Source: Buddleja alternifolia
Lineage: Eukaryota; Streptophyta; Magnoliopsida; Lamiales; Scrophulariaceae
DNA length: 64,000 nt
Assembly (NCBI GenBank): GCA_019426215.1
Contig: CM033396.1
Location: forward strand, 24,815,101-24,879,100
Reading direction: 5' to 3'
A program made the position numbers and the translations under genes. Positions within the stretch are counted from its first letter, which is position 1. Each line of letters opens with the position of its first letter. Under the pieces are notes generated by a model. That model had not been told where the DNA came from, made no database searches, and was given only the letters and a program-made list of their open reading frames with translations. Below, piece by piece: positions 55,483 through 64,000 of the stretch.

Positions 55483-56826
55483 TTGAATTCAGGTATGGCT
55501 TTAGATGAAATTGTTAAAGCTCTCGATAACAATACCCAAAAATTTCAACAGGAAACAAGAAACAGCATCCAAAATTTAGAGAAACAGATAAGTCAGTTAG
55601 CAACTTCGATGAGCAAGATGGAAGCTCAAGGTTCGGGCAAATTACCGTCCCAAACAATCATAAATCATAGAGAGAATGCCAGTGTAGTAACTTTGCGGAG
55701 TGGAAAAGAAATTCAGAGCCCAACTCAAAGTGTGCCGGAAGAAGAAAAACCCACAGAAGCTAAAACTAGTCTCGAAGCTCCTAAGGTAAGTTTTCCTTCA
55801 AACATGCATAATTCCACTAACACTGTTCCTGTTTCCATCCCTTTTCCGAGCAGGTTAAGTAAATCCAAGAAACAAAATGAAGAAAAGGAGATATTGGAGA
55901 CATTCAGGAAGGTAGCAGTAAACATTCCACTGCTTGATGCTATTAGTCAGATTCCGAGATATGCGAAATTCCTTAAGGAGCTATGCACCACGAAGAGGAA
56001 GCTACGAGGAGACGAAAAGATTAAAGTGGATGAAAATGTGTCTGCAATAATCCGGCGAAAACTGCCACCTAAGTGTAAGGATCCAGGTACGTTTACTATC
56101 CCTTGTGTGATTGGTAATAATAGATTTGAACGTGCCATGTTAGATTTAGGTGCATCAATTAACGTCATGCCTCATTCAATTTATGCATCTCTTAATTTGG
56201 GTCCCTTGAAACAAACTGGTGTTATTATACAATTGGCGGATCGATCTAATGCATACCCCGAGGGGGTGCTTGAGGATGTGTTAGTGCAGGTGAATGAATT
56301 AATCTTTCTAGCTGATTTTTACGTTCTGAATATGGAAGATAATGGATCCCCAAATCCTGCCCCGATCCTCCTAGGACGCCCCTTCCTCAAAACAGCAAGA
56401 ACAAAGATTGATGCTCATGATGGCACTTTATCAATGGAGTTTGATGGGCAGATTGTCAAATTTAGCATATTCGAATCCATGAGGTATCCCCCTGATGTGA
56501 ATTCAGTTTATTCTATTGATATTATTGATGTGTTAGCCCAGGAGGTTTTTGAGAAAAATCAAGTGGATGCATTGGAAGTAGTACTCAGTCATGGTTTATG
56601 GCAATTCGGGGAACATCTGAATTTTAGTGATGAAGTTGAAGAGATGATTATGGCTTTGCAGTCCTTACCACCAGCCCCTAGCAGGTATAATGTATCAAAA
56701 ATTGAGTTATCATTTAATCACACAAAATTGTTGCCATCTGTGTTGCAGGCACCGAGTTTAGAACTTAAGCCCTTACCCGAGCATTTGAAGTATGTGTACT
56801 ACGGTGCAAGAGGAAAGACTCGTTAG
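55483..56826 (+). pseudogene. gag C-terminus and protease of E1
   Basis: 447 codons in the gag frame. The first 150 residues are the linker (QETRNSIQNLEKQISQLATS, GKLPSQTIINHRENASVVTL). Protease motif LDLGASINVMPHS with Asp at about residue 221, Leu replacing the usual Thr/Ser as in A, then ADFYVLNMEDNGSPNPAPIL and LGRPFLKTARTKIDAHDGTL. The frame ends in LKPLPEHLKYVYYGARGKTR: compared with B about 20 codons just before RT (the NNDETLPLIISS-type stretch) are deleted and the frame shifts. Confidence 0.9.
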
Positions 56827-58036
56827 GATGCTTCGAGATCATAAGACAGCAATTGGATGGACTATAGCAGGCATCAAGGCAATTAGTCCTTCCATGTGCA
56901 TGCACCGGATTTTGTTAGAGGATGACTCAAAACCAAGCAGAGAGGCTCAAAGGAGGTTGAATCCATTGATGATGGATGTAGTAAAGAAAGAAATCCTGAA
57001 GTTGTTGGATGCAGGAGTTATTTACCCAATTTCAGACAGCAAGTGGGTCAGTCCTGTTCAGGTTGTACCAAAAAAATCTGGAGTGACGGTAGTGCAGAAC
57101 CAGAATAATGAGCTAGTTCCTACGAGGATTCAAAATGGGTGGCGTGTTTGCATTGATTACCGCAAGCTGAATGCAGCAACGAGAAAGGACCATTTTCCTT
57201 TACCTTTTATTGATCAAATGCTTGAACGATTAGCCGGTAAATCTCATTATTGTTTTCTTGATGGTTACTCAGGTTATAACCAGATTGTGATTGCTCCTGA
57301 AGACCAAGAGAAAACCACATTCACGTTTTCGTTTGGAACATTTGCTTATCGGAGGATGTCGTTTGGACTTTGCAATGCACCAGCCACTTTTCAGCGCTGC
57401 ATGATAAGTATTTTCTCTGATTTAATCGAAAAGTACATTGAAGTTTTTATGGACGATTTTACTGTGCATGGGGATTCATTTGATTCTTGTCTTGAAAATT
57501 TATCTCGTGTGCTTGATCGTTGCATTGACACAAACCTTGTTTTGAATTTTGAAAAATGTCATTTTATGGTAGAACAAGGGATTGTATTAGGACATGTTAT
57601 TTCATGTAGGGGTATTGAGGTAGATAAAGCTAAGGTAGATTTAATTGTGAACTTACCCTACCCCACATGTGTGAGGGATGTGCGATCTTTCCTTGGCCAT
57701 GCAGGTTTTTATCATAGATTCATCAAGGATTTTTCGAAGATTGCATTGCCTCTATCCAAGTTGCTACAACAAGATGTGATTTTCGAATTCACCCAAGACT
57801 GCAAGGATGCTTTTGATAAACTGAAATCAGCGTTAACCACTGCACCTTTGATGCAGCCACCAGATTGGTCTCTTCCATTCGAAATAATGTGTGATGCGAG
57901 TAATTATGCAATGGGAGCAGTTTTAGGACAACGAGTTGGCAAACAACCTCATGTGATCCATTATGCTTCCCGGACCCTTAACGCGGCTCAGTGCAATTAT
58001 TCAACTACTGAAAAAGAACTTTTGTCTTTAAGATAA
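56792..58036 (+). pseudogene. reverse transcriptase and RNase H start of E1
   Basis: Open 414 codons. QEERLVRMLRDHKTAIGW opens the RT linker; WRVCIDYRKLNAATRKDHFP at about 117, CFLDGYSGYNQ with Asp 157, EVFMDDFTVHG with the Asp pair 221-222, then the RNase H start MCDASNYAMGAVLG (Asp 368) and STTEKELL (Glu 407). A small deletion and frameshift at about 58025-58035 separates it from the rest of RNase H. All RT catalytic residues are present. Confidence 0.93.
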
Positions 58037-59600
58037 ATTTCGTTCTTATCTACTTGGATCTAAAGTGATTGTATTTTCTGATCATGCAGCTTTAAGACAT
58101 CTTTTGGCGAAGAAAGAATCAAAACCGAGGTTAATGAGATGGATTCTTCTTCTTCAAGAATTTGATTTGGAGATTAAAGATAAAAAGGGGGCTGAAAATT
58201 TGGTGGCAGATCATTTGAGTCGATTAGTGCGAAAAGAAAATCTGGTGCCACTACAAGAATTCTTTCCGGATGAGCAATTGTTTGCTCTGCAAGGTATGGT
58301 TCCTTGGTATGCTGATTTAGTGAATTATTTAGTTTCTAGAACTTTACCTGATGATTTGAGTAGAGCTAAGAAAGATAAAATTAAGAGTGAGGCAAAATAT
58401 TATGTGTGGGATGATCCATACTTGTGGAAGTTTTGTTCCGATCAAATTATTAGGAGATGTGTGCCTGATTCTGAATTAGAGTCTGTCTTGAAATTTTGTC
58501 ATGCTTATGCGTGTGGTGGTCATTTTGGACCTAAGAGAACTGCTAGAAAAGTGTTAGATAGTGGTTTTTATTGGCCTACTTTATTCCATGATGCTTATGT
58601 CATGTGTAAAAATTGTGAACAATGTCAAAGGACTGGGAATTTAAGTCATAGGAATGAAATGTTTCAAACGCCCATACTTGTTTGTGAGATTTTTAATATA
58701 TGGGGTATTGATTTTATGGGACCTTTTCCTTCCTCCTTTGGTTTTGTTTATATCTTACTTGCAGTTGATTATGTTTCAAAGTGGGTGGAAGCTAAAGCCA
58801 CCCAAACTGACGATTCTAAAGCTGTTGTAGGTTTTCTCAAGTCTAACATTTTTAGTAGGTTTGGCATACCAAAAGCATTGATAAGTGATCAGGGGTCCCA
58901 TTTTTGTAACCGAGCTGTGGACACTTTGCTAAAAAAATATGGAGTGTTTCATAAGACATCCACACCTTATCACCCTCAGACAAATGGGCAAACCGAGGTG
59001 TCCAATCGAGAAGTCAAGTCCATCTTGGAAAAAACTGTAAATCCTAATCGAAAAGATTGGAGTCTTCGACTTGAAGATGCATTATGGGCGTACCGGACAG
59101 CCTATAAAACACCTATTGGGATGTCTCCATATAGGTTAGTCTTTGGTAAATCGTGTCATCTTCCAGTGGAATTGGAACACAAAGCGTTTTGGGCTGTAAA
59201 GAGTTGAAATTTAGATAGAGATCAAGCTGGTATACATAGGAAGTTGCAACTACAAGAGTTAGAGGAGATTCGCCTTGATGCTTATGAGAATTCCCGAATT
59301 TACAAGGAGAAGACCAAGTGGTTTCATGACAAGATGATCTCTAGGAAAGAATTTGTGATTGGACAAAAAGTGTTGCTTTACAACTCAAGACTCAAATTAA
59401 TGCCTGGTAAGTTACGTTCTCGTTGGTTTGGACCTTTTGTTGTGATTAATGTATTTTCTTATGGTGCAGTAGAGATTCAAAGCTTAGAAACTAACAAGTT
59501 GTTCAAGGTAAATGGACATAGACTTAAACCTTTCTATGAAGGTTTCCAAGAGCATACAATTGAAGAAGTTTCATTGATCAATCCAACTTACTTGGATTAA
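58037..59600 (+). pseudogene. RNase H end and integrase of E1
   Basis: From 58065: [12 protein letters not shown] (RNase H Asp) and VADHLSRL, then integrase. Zinc site: H146 and H153 ([12 protein letters not shown]), C184 and C187 (CKNCEQC). Core: [11 protein letters not shown] (Asp 216), [10 protein letters not shown] (Asp 275), TEVSNREVK (Glu 311), with 35 residues between the last two. A TGA at 59205-59207 interrupts; the same frame continues to 59600 with the C-terminal domain ([59 protein letters not shown]). Stop TAA at 59598. Confidence 0.93.
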
Positions 59601-59608
59601 AAGGCTGC

Positions 59609-59660
59609 AAAGTCGAGCCAACGACTTTAAAAAAAGGCGCTGCTTGGGAGGCAACCCAAG
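59609..59660 (+). promoter_or_regulatory. two conserved hairpins after pol of E1
   Basis: Hairpin 1: AAAGTCG (59609-59615) with CGACTTT (59622-59628), seven pairs. Hairpin 2: CTTGGG (59643-59648) with CCCAAG (59655-59660), in the shared motif GGCGCTGCTTGGGAGGCAA. The first starts 8 nt after the pol stop. Confidence 0.75.
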
Positions 59661-60598
59661 AGTGGCTGAACGACCACCATCAGATTTGCTTTCTTTTTCC
59701 CTATCTCTTTTAATTTCGTTTGTTCATTTTTTTTTTATTTTCATTCTGTGTTGCATTGAGGACAATGCAGATTTTAAGTGTGTGGGAAATGGTTAGTTAT
59801 TTGTTTTATGAGTTTAAAAAAAAAAATTCTTTATTGTGCAGCCAAGTAAGGTAGTGAAAAATTATTTTCCTTCATCAGTGGTTGATTGAAAAATAAACTA
59901 GATTCAATAGAGAAGTTAAGTAGTGTTTAAATTGTTATGATTGTTGAAGTACAGGCTTTTACAGAAATTCGTGTGAATTCGTAATTTAGCATAACTTTGT
60001 ATGTGACTTTTGACTTGCTGAAATCCCTTCAAATTCCTCAAGGTTAATCTGGTTGATAGTGACTTAAAATAATAATGGATGAAATTCCTCGGTGTAAAGC
60101 TTGAGGCGTAAATTGCGTAATGTTGAAGATATAGTATAGCGCCTGGGATTATCTACACTGAAGGGATTAAGCCTGAGGAGTTTTCAAGCTTGGTAACCTA
60201 AGACTATCTAGTCTGGGATCTATCGGCCCAAACCTGTTACTGTGTTGGAAATCTAATAGGGCTATTCAAAGTATGTCCAGAATGAAATGATCCGCTTGTT
60301 GAGTAACCGGGTGCATTCATGAGTAATGTTTGTATTCGCGTCAAAAGACAAGTGTGTGCTATAAAATGTTGCTCGTTTTAATTTATTATTTATGATAGAG
60401 GAAATATAAAGGGATGATGTTAAGTTAGATGTTGCATTAATAGTATAGTGGTTACGAAATTAAGTGAATTCTTGAGAAGTTTGTGTGAATGCAAGAGTAA
60501 TGGTGGAGACATGATAGACCTTTCTATCGAATTTTGTTACGAATTGATGTTTGGAAAGAAAATTTTATGAACTTGCTTGTTTGTACATTGAGAGATTG
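59661..60598 (+). other. 3' untranslated region of E1
   Basis: About 0.94 kb, no gene or ORF3. T-rich at 59700-59750. Includes TTTTAAGTGTGTGGGAAATGG (near 59772), a second polypurine-like tract. No family palindromic word is seen here. Confidence 0.6.
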
Positions 60599-60646
60599 AT
60601 TTTGTGGGTATATCTTCTGCAAACCCTCACGAGACTAAACTCGTCC
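60599..60646 (+). promoter_or_regulatory. conserved 3' noncoding block of E1
   Basis: Counterpart of 24328-24379 (B) and 35688-35737 (C): TTTGTGGGTATATC, CTGCAAACCCTCACGAGACT, ACTCGTCC. The ACGAG/CTCGT pairing is kept. About 155 nt before the next LTR. Confidence 0.78.
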
Positions 60647-60784
60647 ACTAGGGGTAACCAAGGGGTTTAAAGGCTTGTTGCATATGCTAAATGCAATCGT
60701 GTTACCTACGAAAGTGGTTGGCTTTAGTTTTAGTTGTTTTTTTTCTAGTTTCTCTTTATCTTTGCCCGAGGACGTGCAAGAGCT

Positions 60785-60799
60785 AAGTGTGGGGGAATT
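60785..60799 (+). promoter_or_regulatory. polypurine tract of E1
   Basis: AAGTGTGGGGGAATT directly before the LTR start at 60800. Confidence 0.88.
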
Positions 60800-62275
60800 T
60801 GATAAGTGCAATATTTATATATTTTATTACCTCTATATTTAGCATTTTATTGTGATTATATGGCCATTGGAACTGATTTTATCTCATTTTGTGATTTAGG
60901 CAAGATTTGGAGTGCAAAATATCAATTTCAATCAAAATGACAGATTTGGCGATGTTTTGGAAATACTGATATATCTGGAGATGCATAAGTTAGTTTCTAT
61001 TGAATCTTATCCAGTTGGAAAGCTAAGACAAAGGCCTACATTTCTTGTGAAGACGTCCAGGCCCAGTTCGGAAGTTTAAGGGCCCAAAAGTGTTCAAGAA
61101 CAGAAGATTTCTGTTCTGGACTGGACTGCGCAGCTGTGGTGAAAAATTCATAAATAGAGTTATGTATCTTGGATTTAGTCAAGGCCCATTGGAATTGAAA
61201 GATAACACACGAATCTACAACTTTCTAGAAGGAGTTGAAGTCAGATTTGAGGGTTAATTAGAGGCAATTCAAGGTGTAAAGGGAAGAATATATTCTCCAT
61301 GCTTTGATGTTAAAGGGAAGAATATATTCTCTATGCTTTAATGTTAAAGAGAAGAATATATTCTCCATGTCTTGATAAAGGAAGAGAGAATATATTCTCT
61401 CCATGATTATAGCATCTTTTCATTGCCTATATATATGTCTTGCAAGACTTGAAGAGAACAACAACAAAAACAAGAAGAAAACAAAGAGAAGAGAGTTAGA
61501 AAAATAATATTTTCAAGTTTTATGCTTACAATTATGAGTAGCTAAGTTTTTATTTCGATTCAAGGGACTTCATTTTGATTCACATGTTGTGAGACACGGA
61601 GCTTCATCTATCTATCTACTGTTTGATTATCTTTTGTTTCTTATTCTTAATGTTCATGCTTGTTTAGATAATAATCTAAGGTGCACATTAGTTGATTATC
61701 TATTACAATCTATTGCTAACAAATCTTCATAATCCGTAATTGTTATGTTTGATTTGTGCATGTAGCAATTAGGTTTTCATGATTAGGATCCCAATTTTCG
61801 TTGATAACCTAAGGGAAACATTAGAGTAAATTAAATAGTTGGCGCTTGCTTAAACTATTGTTTATCCTTAGTCGCTTCTAATTCGTTATGCTATTATTAA
61901 CATGATTAGGATTGCTTAATACCGAGTCAGTTGATAATAAGAATTTAACCGGGTGCTGGGCTTTGGTTAATGATATACGGAAGTTAATAGGGATATAAAT
62001 AGCTGGTTATTTATGTTCTTGGCTAAGTAATCAAAGAATAGATAGTATTTTAGGTGTCTATGATCAACTTGAATTGAAGAACGAACTATCCTTGAATCGA
62101 TGCTTTACATTTATTGAACTTCCTATTTAATTCCTGTCATTATTAATTCATCAAACAAACCTCCCCATTGAATATTATTTTGATCAACCAATCTCTAGGG
62201 TTCGACCTGGACTTACAAGTACTACAAATTCTTGTGAGAACAGTAATTATATTTTGGTGCATTCGACACGTACCA
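60800..62275 (+). mobile_element. shared LTR: 3' LTR of E1 and 5' LTR of E2
   Basis: 1476 bp, near-identical to 52491-53932 except for one extra ~35-bp unit carrying an AGAATATATTCT word (four copies: near 61284, 61319, 61353, 61384-61401) and scattered substitutions. Preceded by the E1 PPT and followed by an E2 primer site. Confidence 0.93.
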
Positions 62276-62280
62276 AATTT

Positions 62281-62298
62281 TGGCGCCGTTGCCGGGGA
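62281..62298 (+). promoter_or_regulatory. primer-binding site of E2 (tRNA-Asp)
   Basis: Same 18 bases and same 5-base spacing as E1. Confidence 0.94.
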
Positions 62299-62482
62299 TT
62301 AGTTTTCGATCAAAATCTTATTTTATTCTAATTATTATTGTAATATATATAGGCTGTTAGATTTATATATTTCTTAGTTTTAAGTTTTATTGACTAGTTT
62401 GTGCATTGAAAAAAAAAACTGTTTTTCGAATTTGGCCACGATCTCTATATCAATCTTGAAGGAAACATCGTTTTAAAAACAA

Positions 62483-62506
62483 CTCAGCATACTTTAGTAT
62501 GCTGAG
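62483..62506 (+). promoter_or_regulatory. perfect hairpin in the E2 leader
   Basis: Identical arms and TT loop to the E1 leader hairpin. Confidence 0.8.
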
Positions 62507-62640
62507 CACCACCCTCGCGGGCCCAAATTCCATCGTTTACTAGTTGTTTTTTGCGTTTTTGTGTTTTTAGTCGGTTTTTAAGTTTTATTTTTATTTGTTT
62601 TCGATATTTCTATACTTTAGCTTGTTAGTTTTTGTGTTTT

Positions 62641-63732
62641 ATGACCTCTAAGAGCCAAGAAATTGATCCAGAGATTGAAAGAACGTTCCACAGATTAAGA
62701 AGAGAGGCCAAACGGGCAATTGAAGAGCAAAACTCAATACCTGAAGAGTCAATCCCTTCTCCAAAGGGAAGCACCGAATCTCTGCACCTGTTTTCAAGTG
62801 ATTCAGACGAAGAGGAAGTCATGGCAGCCAACAATAGGACTCTAAAGGAGTTGGCTGCTCCAAATTTTAATCAACAACCTTTATGCATTGAATACGCTAC
62901 TTTAGATGTTGTTTTTGAATTGAAATCTGGATTGATTCACTTATTACCTAAATTTCGTGGTCTTGCAGGAGAGGATCCAAATAAACATCTGAAGGAGTTC
63001 CATGTTGTTTGTTCAAGCATGAGACCAACTGGAGTGTCAGATGAGCATATTAAATTGAGAGCTTTTCCATTCTCCTTAGCTGATGATGCAAAGGATTGGC
63101 TCTATTATTTACCGTCGGGGACGATAACAACATGGAATGAAGTGAAGAGGCTGTTTTTGGAAAAGTACTTCCCAGCTTCAAGGGCTGCAAACATAAGGAA
63201 AGAAATTTGTGGCATAAGGCAGTACAATGAAGAGTCATTATACGAATACTGGGAGCGTTTTAAGAAGTTGTGTGCAAGCTGCCCCCACCACCAAATAAGT
63301 GAGCAATTGTTAATTCAATATATTTATGAAGGCTTACTGTATATGGACAGGAACATGATTGATGCAGCGAGTGGAGGAGCGTTTGTAGATAAAACCCCCA
63401 CAGTTGCCAGAAATTTGATTTCCAATATGGCGGCAAATTCACAGCAATTTGGCATGAGGTTGGACCACACACCTAAAGCAGTTAATGAGGTAAGTACATC
63501 TAACCTTGAGCATCAAATTTCTGAGTTAACGTCATTAGTTCGTCAGATGGCGGTAGGAAATATGCAAGTAGCGAAGGTATGTGGTATTTGTTCAGTTACA
63601 GGACACCCCACTGATGCGTGTCCTACATTGCAAGAAGAAACGAACCAGCAAGCCAATGCCATTGGAGGATTCCCAGGTCAGCAACAAAGAAAGTACGATC
63701 CTTATTCCAATTCATACAATCCAGGTTGGTGA
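62641..63732 (+). pseudogene. gag of E2
   Basis: 363 codons, with the same translated product as E1 gag over its whole length. It ends at the same TGA (63730-63732), so the copies separated after that stop arose or the stop is maintained. Preceded by a leader that differs from E1 by only a few bases. Confidence 0.9.
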
Positions 63733-64000
63733 GATCACCCCAATCTCAGTTATGGAAATCAAGTTGGACAAAATCGCTATCAAAATTCTTTCCAGCCTTG
63801 ACAGCAACATCAAACGAATCAATCTTTGAATTCAGGTATGGCTTTAGATGAAATTGTTAAAGCTCTCGCTAACAATACCCAAAAATTTCAACAGGAAACA
63901 AGAAACAGCATCCAAAATTTAGAGAAACAGATAAGTCAGTTAGCAACTTCGATGAGCAAGATGGAAGCTCAAGGTTCGGGCAAATTACCGTCCCAAACAA
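63733..64000 (+). pseudogene. gag C-terminus of E2, cut by the window edge
   Basis: Continues the gag frame after the TGA, contains the second TGA at 63799-63801 as in E1, then the linker (GMALDEIVKALA, where E1 has GMALDEIVKALD) to the end of the window. The rest of E2 is not visible. Confidence 0.85.

Larger units (their letters stand above)
52491..62275 (+). mobile_element. Gypsy element E1 (Athila-like), sharing its right LTR with E2
   Basis: 5' LTR 52491-53932, internal 53933-60799, right LTR 60800-62275. Full set of gag, protease, RT, RNase H and integrase, no ORF3. The right LTR is followed not by host sequence but by a second primer site, leader and gag nearly identical to its own, so E1 and E2 form a tandem. 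Confidence 0.93.

Overview
The window is nuclear DNA of a flowering plant, most likely a eudicot, from repeat-dense heterochromatin. No complete host gene is visible. Almost every base belongs to nested LTR retrotransposons of two kinds. The first is Ty3/Gypsy elements resembling the Athila group: a primer-binding site complementary to tRNA-Asp, an FMDD reverse transcriptase, and in some an extra ORF downstream of integrase. The second is Ty1/Copia elements with a tRNA-iMet primer site, a YVDD reverse transcriptase and a PPT of the type GCAAGTGGGAG. Element names (A, B, C, C2, D, E1, E2, G, H, J, K, S, X) are mine.

Layout. 1-2497: an unidentified minus-strand reading frame split by solo LTR S (1047-2270, TSD TGGCG). 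2498-3971: a truncated X-family Copia-like LTR. 3972-7881: the tail of plus-strand Copia K, whose 3' LTR is split by solo LTR D (5600-7206, TSD GCTAT). 7882-44651: minus-strand Gypsy element C, whose 3' LTR is split by Copia H (8126-22073) and by Gypsy B (22426-35487) and whose 5' LTR holds solo LTR X (42168-43704, TSD ATAAC). H carries plus-strand Gypsy A (8855-13779) in its 3' LTR. C itself sits inside an older LTR of its own family (C2, 44652-45273). 45274-52490: minus-strand Copia J, containing solo LTR G (49720-50971, TSD ATGTC) and cut on the right by plus-strand Gypsy E1 (52491-62275). E1 shares its right LTR with a second copy, E2, that runs off the window: an LTR-internal-LTR-internal tandem.

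Coding capacity. B is the best preserved: gag, protease, RT, RNase H, integrase and an ORF3 are broken only by two in-frame stops, one one-base insertion and one ORF3 frameshift. E1 has all pol domains with stops and small deletions. A and C keep gag and protease and have lost RT, RNase H and integrase. H and J are Copia pseudogenes with many breaks.

The most unusual pattern is not a gene. At least six different LTR families here each carry their own short palindromic word, iterated in U3 upstream of the TATA box: A GGCACnnnnGTGCC, B GGCGCCTAGGCG, C AACGTTCGAACGTT, D GAACGCCGCGGCGTTC, E GAGAATATATTCTC, G GGACCnCnGTCC. In B and C the same word recurs at two matching internal positions (the gag-protease linker and the spacer before ORF3), and in A at the spacer. 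Position is conserved while sequence is family-specific. Two further noncoding elements are shared among the diverged Gypsy families: a hairpin just after pol with a compensatory base-pair change, and a conserved block about 165-200 nt before the 3' LTR.
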